This document shows, piece after piece, positions 18,346-26,973 of a stretch of DNA of 64,000 nt. This DNA comes from Bacillus marinisedimentorum (GTDB taxonomy: Bacteria > Bacillota > Bacilli > Bacillales > Bacillaceae_O). Within the stretch, counting starts at the first letter, position 1, and the number at the start of each line of letters is the position of its first letter. Position numbers and translations under genes: made by a program. Location: NCBI RefSeq assembly GCF_001644195.2, contig NZ_LWBL02000011.1, positions 54,638 through 118,637 of the forward strand, read 5' to 3'. The notes under the pieces were generated by a model. It was given only the letters and a program-made list of their open reading frames with translations, did not search any database and was not told where the DNA came from.

Positions 18346-18368
18346 TACTGCTGACTGGTCAGTCAGTA
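18346..18368 (-). promoter_or_regulatory. TetR-operator-like dyad at the MaoC stop codon
   Basis: CTGAC-TG-GTCAG is flanked by TACTG and CAGTA, a near-perfect dyad of the kind bound by TetR-family repressors. It overlaps the MaoC stop codon and precedes the terminator, an odd place for an operator. Function is unproven. Confidence 0.35.
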
Positions 18369-18764
18369 TTGAAGATAAACGACTTCTCCTTTGATGACGT
18401 CTTTTCCATCCTGATTGGAAGCAGCCACATCAAAGTGAAGCTTGTTTCCGTCTTTTTCTTTCAATACCGCTTTCAGTGTCAATACATCATCTAAAAAAAC
18501 CATCCCTTTAAACCGGATTGAGTAACCCTGGATAAAGCCTTCCTCATAATGGGCGGTAAAAAGCCTGGCGAGGTTTCCCATCGTCCACATGCCGTGAGCG
18601 ATGATTCCCGGCAAACCTGCTTTCTTCGCTTCTTCATCGATCGTATGAATCGGGTTGTAATCGCCTGATGCTCCTGCATACTTGATCAAATCAATCCTGG
18701 TGACCGGTTCGAGCTGAACACTCTTTAACGATTCACCAACTTCCAATTTCGAAAGCTCACTCAT
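18363..18764 (-). CDS. MaoC-like (R)-specific enoyl-CoA hydratase
   Basis: The 133-residue hotdog protein has the hydratase-2 signature YAGASGDYNPIHTIDEEAKKAG with the catalytic Asp and His, followed by GIIAHGMWTMG. It would hydrate trans-2-enoyl-CoA to (R)-3-hydroxyacyl-CoA. The start overlaps the previous gene's stop by 4 bp (ATGA), which shows translational coupling with the MaoC-N partner, as in HadAB-type two-subunit dehydratases. Confidence 0.9.
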   Translation of the reverse strand: MSELSKLEVGESLKSVQLEPVTRIDLIKYAGASGDYNPIHTIDEEAKKAGLPGIIAHGMWTMGNLARLFTAHYEEGFIQGYSIRFKGMVFLDDVLTLKAVLKEKDGNKLHFDVAASNQDGKDVIKGEVVYLQY

Positions 18765-19210
18765 ACAGTCAACACCTTCCTTACCGCTTCCGTGATGATG
18801 ACAACCTGTTTGGATGTGAAAATCGGATTGCCGGCCAGATCCTCGCCGTTGGATGATAGAACGAGAAAGCCCATACGTCCCGAATTGCCCGATCTTTCAT
18901 AGTAATCTTCCACTTTTGAGTAGCAGAGGATTTCCTCTCCCACCAAAAGCGGCCGTTCGTAATGATAGATTTGCTCTCCGTGGATCAAACCTTTATTCGG
19001 GAGATTTAACCCTTCAATTTTGCCGTAATCAAAAACTCTCGGAAAAGTCGGCGGCGCGATATTACGTCCGTAACGAGACGATTTTCCGATCTCCTCATCC
19101 AAATAAATCGGATGCTCATCACCGACAGCTTCTGCGAATTTCTTGACCGCGCCTCTCTCGACCATGTTTTTCACTTTTTGTGAAGTCTTGCCGATATATT
19201 CTTCAAACAT
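18761..19210 (-). CDS. MaoC N-terminal-domain dehydratase subunit (FAS1-like/HadA-like)
   Basis: The 149-residue protein matches the MaoC_dehydrat_N group: VERGAVKKFAEAVGDEHPIY near the N-terminus, IAPPTFPRVFDYG in the middle and LIHGEQIYHYERPLLVGEEI. It normally pairs with a MaoC subunit, and the coupled downstream gene is exactly that. Together they should form a heteromeric (R)-enoyl-CoA hydratase. AGGAGC lies about 11 bp before the ATG. It is 22 bp downstream of the FabG-like gene. Confidence 0.87.
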   Translation of the reverse strand: MFEEYIGKTSQKVKNMVERGAVKKFAEAVGDEHPIYLDEEIGKSSRYGRNIAPPTFPRVFDYGKIEGLNLPNKGLIHGEQIYHYERPLLVGEEILCYSKVEDYYERSGNSGRMGFLVLSSNGEDLAGNPIFTSKQVVIITEAVRKVLTV

Positions 19211-19232
19211 CGATTATCACGCTCCTAATCTG

Positions 19233-19997
19233 TTAATTCTTGGGACCGCCTGCTACATACAGAACCTGGCCGTTAACAAAGGACGATTTTTCATCGGCAA
19301 AAAAGGCGACCGCATTGGCGATATCAGCTGGCTTGCCGCTGCGTCCGGCGGGGATGCCGGCGACACTGGCCTTGATCAGCTCCTCAAACTCTATGCCGAT
19401 TCTCCTTGCCGTTTCTTTCGTCATATCCGTTTCAATAAAACCGGGTGCGACAGAGTTTGCTGTGATACCGAACTTTCCGAGCTCTATCGCGAGCGTTTTT
19501 GTAAAGCCCTGCAGCCCTGCTTTGGCCGCTGCATAGTTGGCCTGGCCCCGGTTTCCAAGGGCAGAGGTTGACGAGATATTAATGATGCGTCCGTACTTGT
19601 TATCAACCATGTATTTCTGGACGGCCCGGGCCGAGTTGAAGGAGCCCTTCAGATGAACATCCATGACAGTCTGCCAGTCCTCATCGGTCATTTTAAACAG
19701 CATGTTGTCGCGGATGACGCCGGCGTTGTTAACAAGGATATCGATCGACCCGAACTTTTCATATACTTCTTTGGCCGCTTCCTCCATCTGTCCTCCATCC
19801 GTCACACTGGCTTCCTTTGCCAGCACTTCGTACCCTTTCCCTTTAAATTCGGAAGCGGTTTCATTTAACGCCCCGGCATTGACATCGATGATCGCAACCT
19901 TTGCGCCTTCTTCCGCAAGCCGTTCGGCGATTCCTTTTCCGATTCCGCGGCTTCCGCCTGTTATAATGGCTGTTCTTCCGTCAAATCTTCCTGTCAT
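19233..19997 (-). CDS. FabG-like SDR, probable 3-hydroxyacyl-CoA dehydrogenase
   Basis: A 254-residue SDR with TGGSRGIG, NNAG, IINISSTSA and YAAAKAG in canonical order; it is close to FabG/PhaB in pattern. Next to the MaoC pair it would act on (R)-3-hydroxyacyl-CoA or the ketoacyl-CoA. The product ends LYVAGGPKN. AGGAGG lies 12-13 bp before the ATG, which is rather far. It follows the acyl-CoA dehydrogenase gene by 47 bp on the same transcript. Confidence 0.88.
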   Translation of the reverse strand: MTGRFDGRTAIITGGSRGIGKGIAERLAEEGAKVAIIDVNAGALNETASEFKGKGYEVLAKEASVTDGGQMEEAAKEVYEKFGSIDILVNNAGVIRDNMLFKMTDEDWQTVMDVHLKGSFNSARAVQKYMVDNKYGRIINISSTSALGNRGQANYAAAKAGLQGFTKTLAIELGKFGITANSVAPGFIETDMTKETARRIGIEFEELIKASVAGIPAGRSGKPADIANAVAFFADEKSSFVNGQVLYVAGGPKN

Positions 19998-20044
19998 GAT
20001 AAATGAATACCTCCTATAATTCTAGTAAAAGCTTGTGTATCAGA

Positions 20045-21223
20045 TTAAAGCTGACCGCCGACTTTGACGTGGCCTTTCAGCAAATTGCGTGAAATGATCA
20101 TACGCTGGATTTCATCTGTGCCGTCATAAATTCTCCACAACCTTGCTTCACGGTACCAGCGTTCAATTGGGAGCTCTTTCGTATAGCCCATACCGCCGTG
20201 GATCTGGAGGACCCTGTCGATCACACGGTTCCCCATGTTTGCGCCGTACAGTTTGGCCATCGAAGCGACATGGCGGTTATCTTCTTTCTGGTCAAGCGTG
20301 AAAGCTGCATTCAGGACAAGCCATTTGGCTGCTTCAATTTCAACAGCAGAATCAGCGATCATCCACTGGATCGCCTGCCTGTCCGCTATCGGCCTGCCGA
20401 ATGTGGAACGCTCTTTTGAATAATCAATCGCCATCTGCAGCAGGCGTTCAGCTGCACCGACTGCCCTGGCGCCGACAATCCAGCGGGCGAATCCGATCCA
20501 TTCAAGTCCCAGGTTGTAGCCTTTATGCAGTTCCCCGAGGATGTTTTCTTCCGGAATGCGGACATGGTCAAAAACAAGCCCGGCCGGCCCCCATTCCCCC
20601 ATAGTATGGATATATTCCGATTTCCAGCCCATGTCACGATCAGCAATGAAGCAGGTTACCCCTTCGCGGCCGTTTGTCTGCTGGTGTCTTTCCTTGTCTG
20701 TGATGGCGATGACCATGACGAAATCAGCTTCATTTCCGCCAGTGATGAATGTTTTCTCCCCGTTTAACACCCACTCATTGCCGTCTTTGACAGCGGTCAT
20801 CTTAATATTGCGGGTATCGGACCCTGCATTCGGTTCGGTGATGGCGAAACACGACTTTTTCTCGCCCTCAATTGTCGGAATCAAATACTTCTGCTTCTGT
20901 TCCTCATTCGCATAATAAAGAATGATATCGGCAGATCCGCCGAACTGGAACGGCACAAATGTTTTAGATACTTCCATAAAGACGAGGGCCATCATCATCT
21001 GTCCGAGGTTGGCCCCGCCATATTCCTCCGGCGTATTGATGCCCCAGAAACCAGCTTCCTTCGCTTTCAGCTGGAGGTCCCTCATCTTCCCGGGCGGCAG
21101 GCTCGGCTTGCCTTCCCGTTCATTTTTCAGGACATCATTTTCAAGGGGCATCAATTCTTTCTCAACAAACTTGCGGATCGTCTGCTGCACCATGCGCTGC
21201 TCATCTGTCAACCGTAAATGCAT
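20045..21223 (-). CDS. Acyl-CoA dehydrogenase
   Basis: A 392-residue FAD-dependent acyl-CoA dehydrogenase. CFAITEPNAGSDTRNI forms the flavin-binding signature 1, IHGGMGYTKELPIERWYREAR is signature 2, and YDGTDEIQR carries the glutamate position used as catalytic base in short- and medium-chain enzymes. It starts beta-oxidation by making the 2-enoyl-CoA used by the downstream MaoC pair. MHLRLTDEQ at 21223 is the chosen start because GGAGTGAGG precedes it. A promoter with TATAAT (21324-21319) and a TetR-type operator over the start site lie upstream. Confidence 0.94.
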   Translation of the reverse strand: MHLRLTDEQRMVQQTIRKFVEKELMPLENDVLKNEREGKPSLPPGKMRDLQLKAKEAGFWGINTPEEYGGANLGQMMMALVFMEVSKTFVPFQFGGSADIILYYANEEQKQKYLIPTIEGEKKSCFAITEPNAGSDTRNIKMTAVKDGNEWVLNGEKTFITGGNEADFVMVIAITDKERHQQTNGREGVTCFIADRDMGWKSEYIHTMGEWGPAGLVFDHVRIPEENILGELHKGYNLGLEWIGFARWIVGARAVGAAERLLQMAIDYSKERSTFGRPIADRQAIQWMIADSAVEIEAAKWLVLNAAFTLDQKEDNRHVASMAKLYGANMGNRVIDRVLQIHGGMGYTKELPIERWYREARLWRIYDGTDEIQRMIISRNLLKGHVKVGGQL

Positions 21224-21288
21224 ATCCTCACTCCCATTTTTAATATGTAAATTGCTTATGTCATAACAAGTATGCGAGTCCACCACGG

Positions 21289-21312
21289 AACATACCAACC
21301 GGTAGGTATGTT
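21289..21312 (-). promoter_or_regulatory. TetR-type operator over the acyl-CoA dehydrogenase start site
   Basis: The 24-bp dyad AACATACC-AACCGGTA-GGTATGTT is symmetric at 22 of 24 positions. It begins 6 bp downstream of the -10 element, so a bound repressor would block initiation. The shape (AC-rich arms around CCGG) is typical of TetR-family operators. Confidence 0.65.
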
Positions 21313-21318
21313 AGCTTT

Positions 21319-21347
21319 ATTATATTTAGAACTTTCAGAAAAAACAA
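21319..21347 (-). promoter_or_regulatory. Promoter of the acyl-CoA dehydrogenase operon
   Basis: TTGTTT (21347-21342), a 17-bp spacer and TATAAT (21324-21319) on the minus strand; the predicted start lies at about 21312, inside the operator. Confidence 0.6.
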
Positions 21348-21510
21348 GTTGTTTTTCAATAAAAATCTCCTTCCCGGTTCTTTATGGGCAAGAGATTTTT
21401 ATCATCATCTCTTCGCTTCTTCCTTTGTTTCTTCAAAAGAGAACGGGAGCATATTCGAAAGCGGCCCTTCCGATAACCAAGCACATATTCCGTCAGCATG
21501 ACAGTAGAAA

Positions 21511-21542
21511 AAACAAAGGCGCAGGCAAGTGCACCTTTGTTT
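21511..21542 (-). terminator. Terminator of the alcohol dehydrogenase gene
   Basis: AAACAAAGG pairs with CCTTTGTTT and the minus strand continues with a T6 run. Confidence 0.65.
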
Positions 21543-21548
21543 CAGGCA

Positions 21549-22760
21549 TCATTTTACTGCAACCGGGACAACCTTCTGGCCGACAGCTGCAATGAGCTCC
21601 TTCGGCATCGGGAACGAGACGGCTGCAGGATCTTTTGAAACAGCGGCAACAGTGTGCTCGAGAGCATCAGCGGAAATATTGAATTCTGCAAAATCAGCCG
21701 GCAGCCCGACCTTCTGCTGAAGCAGCCGGATTTTATCGACCACTTTCATTAGCGCTCCCCGGGCATCATCACCCTGGACATCCACCCGCAATGCCTGTGC
21801 CAGTTCAAAAACTTTCGGCAAATACAAGTCTGGAACAGACTCCATGACAACCGGCAAAAATACCGCGTTTGCAAGCCCGTGCGGAATCCGGAAAAGCGCA
21901 CCGTACGCATGGGCGAAGTTATGCACAGGGATTGCGTTCAACGCAAAGCTGAATGCTGTGATTCCCATCAGGCTTGCCTGCAGCATGTCCATGCGCGCTT
22001 CAAGATTCTTGCCGTCGGCAACGGCTTCAGGCAGCCGCTTTTCAATCAGCCTGATCGCCTGGAGTGCGTGGGCATCCGTCAATGCTGTGGCATTTGGTGA
22101 AGCAAAAGCTTCAATTGCATGTGTAAGGGCGTCAAAACCGGTAAAAGCGGTAATCCGCGGCGGAAGGCCGACAGACAATTCCGGATCCAGGATGGCCATG
22201 TCCGCACCGATGAACGGGCTGATGATGTTTGTCTTCATCTGGATATCTTCGTTAAAGATAACGGCAATCGGTGAAACTTCCGACCCTGTCCCAGCTGTCG
22301 TCGGTATCGCGATATGCGGAATCTCCATATACTGCGCATCGGGAAAAGACTCGAACTTGAATCCTCCCGGAATGGCTTCCTTAATATCAGCAAGTCCGTG
22401 AAACAGTGCATATTTCACCCCTTTGACCGTGTCGAGGACACTGCCGCCGCCTACCGCCAATAGTGCATCCGCTCCTACTTCCCTTGCATATTTCGCCGCC
22501 GCATTCACACACTTGCTTTCCGCATCCTGATTAATATCAAGATAAATTCCGGCAAGCTCCGGACCGCTGCCGTGCTGGGTGAGATTGAATATACCGGCGA
22601 CCTTTTCGACAACGCCAGCTTTTTCGAGGCCCCTGTCACTGAACAGCACCACACGTCTGGCACCAAGCCCGCTGAACAGGTCAGGGACCATCGCGCGGGA
22701 GTTTGACCCGCTGTATATGCCTGAGCGCAGCATAAATTGCGATAATGTAGTTGTTTGCAT
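21549..22760 (-). CDS. Iron-containing alcohol dehydrogenase
   Basis: The 403-residue protein is a group III Fe-ADH. The NAD-binding loop is VGGGSVLDTVKG, and IPTTAGTGSEVSP is the family signature. Metal ligands come from GFDALTHAIEAF (Asp, His) and PVHNFAHAYGALFRIPHG (His residues). It should oxidise an alcohol to an aldehyde, the substrate for the aldehyde dehydrogenase encoded immediately upstream. The ATG follows TGAGGTGAAGAA. A hairpin follows the stop, ending the MBL-ligase-R2lox-ALDH-ADH run. Confidence 0.93.
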   Translation of the reverse strand: MQTTTLSQFMLRSGIYSGSNSRAMVPDLFSGLGARRVVLFSDRGLEKAGVVEKVAGIFNLTQHGSGPELAGIYLDINQDAESKCVNAAAKYAREVGADALLAVGGGSVLDTVKGVKYALFHGLADIKEAIPGGFKFESFPDAQYMEIPHIAIPTTAGTGSEVSPIAVIFNEDIQMKTNIISPFIGADMAILDPELSVGLPPRITAFTGFDALTHAIEAFASPNATALTDAHALQAIRLIEKRLPEAVADGKNLEARMDMLQASLMGITAFSFALNAIPVHNFAHAYGALFRIPHGLANAVFLPVVMESVPDLYLPKVFELAQALRVDVQGDDARGALMKVVDKIRLLQQKVGLPADFAEFNISADALEHTVAAVSKDPAAVSFPMPKELIAAVGQKVVPVAVK

Positions 22761-22886
22761 TTCTTCACCTCAATTTTTATTATAGAAGGCTGAGTTAAAC
22801 GTCATTGTTAATTTTAAAGATAATCCGGGTCAAAACCCCGATATCCCGCATGGGACCGTTTTAACTCGCTTATATCCATATAAGCG

Positions 22887-24407
22887 TTATTCTGAAAAAA
22901 GAATGCCGTACCACGGCCGTTTATGAAGCTCCGGAACCATGGAAGTATGGACATGCTTTGTCTGAGTATAGGCATCAAGGGAATGCTTCCCCATTTCCCG
23001 GCCAATGCCGCTCTGCTTATACCCTCCGAACGGCGCGTCACTCCTGAGCATATGCCAGTCATTGATCCAGACGACGCCAGCCTGAAGTTTTCTGGCAATC
23101 TCGTAAGCTTTGTTTATATCTTTCGTCCAGACTCCGGCAGCAAGGCCATAGATACTGTCGTTCGCCATTTCAATCGCTTCCTCCACTTCTGAATAGCGGA
23201 TGATGGAAAGTACCGGCCCAAATATCTCTTCCCTGGCAATTTTCATATCATTGGTCACATTCGTGAAAATGGTCGGCTCGATGAAGTGCCCTTCTTCACA
23301 GCCCGGAACCGCTATTTCTTTTCCGCCGCAAACGAGCGTCGCCCCTTCCTCTTTGCCTGCTTTTATATAGGAAAGGATCGCCTCTTTTTGTTTCCTGGAA
23401 ATGACCGGACCGATATCCGTCGCTTGATCAAGCGGATTGCCTGCTTTCAGCTTACCGGTGAGCGCTGTCAGCTGCTCAACAACCTGATCATGCAGTTTAT
23501 CCGGTACAAACAGGCGGGTACCGGATTCACACAGCTGCCCGGAATGAAGAAATACACCGAACAGGCTCCCAGGCAGGGTGAGGTTCAAATCGGCATCTTC
23601 CAGAATGATGTTCGGTGATTTGCCGCCCAGCTCCAGTGTTGTATTTTTGACTGTTCCTGCAGCAAGTCCCATGATTCTGCGTCCGACCTCGGTGGACCCG
23701 GTAAAGGCGATCTTATCAACCTGCGGATGCTCGACAAGCGCTTCACCCACCTCTGCACCTGAACCGGTCACAACGTTGATGACGCCAGGCGGCACAACTT
23801 TTGAAATGAGTTCGGCCAGTTTCAGGGTGGACAGCGGCGTATAACTGGCCGGCTTGATTACGACGGTATTGCCCATCGCGAGCGCCGGAGCAATCTTCCA
23901 CGTTGCAATGACCATCGGCAAATTCCAAGGCGTGATTGCCGCACAAACACCGATCGGCTCTTTCCAGATGAAACTGTGGGCAGGACCCGGAAATGGGGGA
24001 ACCGGCAGTGTTTCTGAGTAATCATAGCTTTCAGTGAATTTAGCAAGTGTTTGAAACAGATCCACCATTTGCAAAATATCACTCTGGCTGATGCGCCTGA
24101 TCGTTCCGCCCGAGCTGATCGATTCCAGATAGGCGAGTTCCTCGGCATGTTCAGCAATGAGGTAGCTGATGCTGTACATGACTTTTGCCCGGTCTTTAGG
24201 TTTCATGTTTTTCCAGTCTGTTTTATCGAAGGCATCCCTTGCCGCCTGGACGGCCTTGTTCACATCGTCTTTTGTGCCTTTTGCAACTCTGGCGGCAAGT
24301 TCGCCTGTTGCCGGATTGAACACGTCAAACGTTTCTCCGCCTGAAGCCTGTTCCCACTGCCCGTTAATGAATAAAGGAAATGTTTTAATATCAACATTTA
24401 CGGTCAT
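22887..24407 (-). CDS. Aldehyde dehydrogenase
   Basis: The 506-residue NAD(P)+-dependent aldehyde dehydrogenase has all core motifs: [29 protein letters not shown] with the general-base Glu, and [13 protein letters not shown] with the nucleophilic Cys. [15 protein letters not shown] lies near the C-terminus. It would turn the aldehyde made by the adjacent Fe-ADH into a carboxylic acid for the ligase. AAAGGAGGAG precedes the ATG. The 26-bp gap to the R2lox stop suggests one transcript. Confidence 0.94.
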   Translation of the reverse strand: MTVNVDIKTFPLFINGQWEQASGGETFDVFNPATGELAARVAKGTKDDVNKAVQAARDAFDKTDWKNMKPKDRAKVMYSISYLIAEHAEELAYLESISSGGTIRRISQSDILQMVDLFQTLAKFTESYDYSETLPVPPFPGPAHSFIWKEPIGVCAAITPWNLPMVIATWKIAPALAMGNTVVIKPASYTPLSTLKLAELISKVVPPGVINVVTGSGAEVGEALVEHPQVDKIAFTGSTEVGRRIMGLAAGTVKNTTLELGGKSPNIILEDADLNLTLPGSLFGVFLHSGQLCESGTRLFVPDKLHDQVVEQLTALTGKLKAGNPLDQATDIGPVISRKQKEAILSYIKAGKEEGATLVCGGKEIAVPGCEEGHFIEPTIFTNVTNDMKIAREEIFGPVLSIIRYSEVEEAIEMANDSIYGLAAGVWTKDINKAYEIARKLQAGVVWINDWHMLRSDAPFGGYKQSGIGREMGKHSLDAYTQTKHVHTSMVPELHKRPWYGILFSE

Positions 24408-24433
24408 GCAATCTCCTCCTTTTCACTCTGATA

Positions 24434-25327
24434 CTAAATGACTTCCAACTCGGTTTCCGCAGATTTGTAGATTTCTTCAATCTTCTTCCCTCTCGCCCGC
24501 GCCAGCACTTCCATCCGGATGGACAACTGCTTTTGTGTGAATGCCGTTGTCAGCGCCGGATCTCCGCCAAAAGAACTCACTTTCCGCCCGGCTATCCCTT
24601 CCTCATTTATTTTCATCGCAAGCGGCGTAAGTTCTTGCATTTTTTTCTCGACGATTTCATACAGGTGCGGATGTTCGCAGATCAGCCGCTGCAGCAGGAA
24701 TGTCCCGTAGCCGATATGCCTTGATTCATCCCGTTTCAAGTTCCCGATCCCTTCAAGCAGACCTGGCATCAAGCCGGCAGCTTCAAGGGACTGGTAAAAA
24801 GAGTAGTACCCCGTCTCGGCAAGCACCCCTTCAACAAACATGTTATATACCGTTGAGGCTTCGGCGATCGCCTCCGGTGACTGGTCGGATACGAGCCGTT
24901 CCATCGAGGCGGGCAAAATATCGTAGAAGATCGTTTTATAGGTTTCAGTATGAAAATGGGACAAATCACCGCTCGCTCCGATCGCATTCAGCACACGCCG
25001 GAAAAATTCGGTATGCTTCGCTTCCTCGAATAGAAAAGTCGTCAAAAACATTTCTTCCTCAAGGCGGCCCTCTTTTGCAACCGCCATCATCAGCGGAAGC
25101 AAATCGAGCGTCACCGCTTCTTCCCCGGCTTGAAACTGTGATATCAGCCGCAGAATATCCTCCTGCTGTTTCTCATTCAGCGCTTGCCAGTCGCTGGCAT
25201 CCTTACTGAAATCGATGTCTTCCGGATTCCATGTCCCAACCCGTTTTGCTTTCTGGTAAAGCCGGTACGGGAAAGAATCCTCCTGCAGCCCCCGGTGGCT
25301 TGTCGTTAAAATTGTCCTTTGCTTCAT
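24434..25327 (-). CDS. R2-like ligand-binding oxidase (R2lox, Mn/Fe)
   Basis: The 297-residue ferritin-fold protein resembles ribonucleotide reductase R2 but has the R2lox pattern. The metal ligands are Glu69 (QAGEEAV), Glu102 and His105 (EEAKHTEFF), Glu166 (YNMFVEG) and Glu201/His204 (RDESRHIG). Val72 and Tyr161 are the pair that forms the Val-Tyr ether cross-link in the Geobacillus and Mycobacterium enzymes. R2lox proteins hold a Mn/Fe cofactor and bind a long-chain fatty acid; their physiological reaction is unknown. The gene sits inside an alcohol-aldehyde-acyl-CoA cluster with no ribonucleotide reductase large-subunit gene nearby. The ATG at 25327 has AAGGGAG 7 bp upstream. Confidence 0.9.
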   Translation of the reverse strand: MKQRTILTTSHRGLQEDSFPYRLYQKAKRVGTWNPEDIDFSKDASDWQALNEKQQEDILRLISQFQAGEEAVTLDLLPLMMAVAKEGRLEEEMFLTTFLFEEAKHTEFFRRVLNAIGASGDLSHFHTETYKTIFYDILPASMERLVSDQSPEAIAEASTVYNMFVEGVLAETGYYSFYQSLEAAGLMPGLLEGIGNLKRDESRHIGYGTFLLQRLICEHPHLYEIVEKKMQELTPLAMKINEEGIAGRKVSSFGGDPALTTAFTQKQLSIRMEVLARARGKKIEEIYKSAETELEVI

Positions 25328-25419
25328 GCACATTCTCCCTTCGATCTTATTTTTGTATTCTCCGTTATTCGATTTCTTATTGTTAACGCACTGTTAAAAA
25401 TACTGAATTATGTCCTCCA

Positions 25420-26961
25420 TTACCCCGCTGTTTCCGGATTGCTGACTGCTTCGGCTGCGGTTTTCCTTAAATGGGTTTTTAAAATTTTTCCTACCCCGTT
25501 TCTCGGAAGCGCTTCCAAAAATATGATCCGGCTAGGTGTTTTGTTTTTGGCTAAATGATCACGGCAATACTCGATCAACTCTTCTTCCGTGACACCGGCA
25601 CCCGGCTTCTTGACAATACAGGCGGCCATTTCCTCACCCATCCGTTCATCAGGAACACCGACAACGGCAGCTTCCGATACTGCTTCATGGCTGCTCAGGA
25701 TCTCTTCGACATCCCGCGGATACAGGTTGAATCCCCCGCGGATAATCAAATCCTTCTTGCGGTCGACAATATAGATATAGCCTTCATCATCCTTGCGGGC
25801 CATATCACCTGTGTACAGCCAATTGTCCCGCAGGATTTTTCTCGTTTCTTCTTCATTATAAAAGTACCCAGGGGTGACATTGTCCCCGCGGACGGCCAGT
25901 TCCCCGACCTCGCCGGCCGGTACCTCGTCCCCGCTCCCATCCACAATTTTCACTTGAACCCCAGGAATGGGAATGCCGACCGATCCCGGTTTGATTTCAA
26001 TCCCTTTTTTGTGCGCCGTCACAACAGGTGCGGCTTCAGACAATCCATAGCCTTCAAATATCTTCGCATTGAATCTTTTTTCGAAGGCATGCAAAAGGGC
26101 TACCGGAAGCGGAGCCGAACCGGATCCTACCCATTCAAGGCTGGATGTATCAAAGTGATCGCTGGCGGGGTAGGAAAGTAACGCGTGAATCATCGCCGGA
26201 ACGGCAGAAAATGACTTAACGCGGTGTTTTTCGATTGCCTGAAATACTTCTTTGGGATCAAATTTTGAAAATATGACGATCGAACTTCCGGTCAAAAAGC
26301 AAGTGTTTGAGATCGTCAGTCCATAAACATGGGCAAGGGGCAGGACACCGATGGTTGTTCCCCGCTCTGTTTCGTTATGCCTTACGGAATTTTGTGCATT
26401 GGAAAATAAATTTTTGTGGGTCAGCAGCACGCCTTTTGGGTTGCCGGTCGTGCCTGATGTATAGAGGATGACTGCTGTGTCTTCAGGTTCAGTTTCAGAG
26501 GCTTCACCTGGTGGATCAGCTTTTGTTTCGGATATGAGATCATATAGATTGACGGCCCGCTCATCGGTCGGCATATCCGCTGTTATCATAAGCGGCTGCT
26601 CAGTAAGATCTTCCATTGCAGCTTCAATATTGTTACGGACCAGCGACGAAGTGATGATCGCTTTCGCCCCCGAGTTGCGGGCAATGTAATGAAGCTCTTT
26701 CGGATGGAGCATGAACATGACCGGAACAATGATCGCTCCCGCCCTTGTAATAGCCTGGTATGAAAAAATAACTTCCGGTGTATTGGGCATGCATACCATT
26801 ACGCGGTCTCCGTTTTTTATTCCTTTTCTGCGGAGACCGGCTGCCATTTTATCTGCATACATCTTTGTCTGTATGTTTGTATACTGTTTTTCCCCGAAAA
26901 ACAGAAATGGATATTCCCCAAATTCCTGTATGTTTGTTTCCAGCAGATCCTTTAATTTCAC
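25420..26961 (-). CDS. Long-chain fatty acid-CoA ligase (ANL superfamily)
   Basis: The 513-residue adenylating enzyme has the ATP-binding P-loop YTSGTTGNPKG, the gate GYGLSEAAPV, YTGDMARKDDEGYIYIVDRKKDLII and a C-terminal catalytic lysine region, NGVGKIL. It makes acyl-CoA from the free acid, ATP and CoA. The GTG at 26961 has AAGGAG 8 bp upstream and lies 12 bp after the hydrolase stop. The R2lox gene follows after 92 bp. Its position links the acid product of the aldehyde dehydrogenase to the beta-oxidation genes. Confidence 0.93.
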   Translation of the reverse strand: MKLKDLLETNIQEFGEYPFLFFGEKQYTNIQTKMYADKMAAGLRRKGIKNGDRVMVCMPNTPEVIFSYQAITRAGAIIVPVMFMLHPKELHYIARNSGAKAIITSSLVRNNIEAAMEDLTEQPLMITADMPTDERAVNLYDLISETKADPPGEASETEPEDTAVILYTSGTTGNPKGVLLTHKNLFSNAQNSVRHNETERGTTIGVLPLAHVYGLTISNTCFLTGSSIVIFSKFDPKEVFQAIEKHRVKSFSAVPAMIHALLSYPASDHFDTSSLEWVGSGSAPLPVALLHAFEKRFNAKIFEGYGLSEAAPVVTAHKKGIEIKPGSVGIPIPGVQVKIVDGSGDEVPAGEVGELAVRGDNVTPGYFYNEEETRKILRDNWLYTGDMARKDDEGYIYIVDRKKDLIIRGGFNLYPRDVEEILSSHEAVSEAAVVGVPDERMGEEMAACIVKKPGAGVTEEELIEYCRDHLAKNKTPSRIIFLEALPRNGVGKILKTHLRKTAAEAVSNPETAG

Positions 26962-26973
26962 TCAACCCACTCC

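Noticed and set aside
22788..22814. Third copy of the MITE-like element
   Set aside because: Only the first 27 bp match, at 21 positions, and no partner end or duplication is seen; kept only as a remark.
24434..25327. Ribonucleotide reductase small subunit
   Set aside because: The Val-Tyr cross-link pair and ligand pattern fit R2lox, and no large-subunit gene is nearby.
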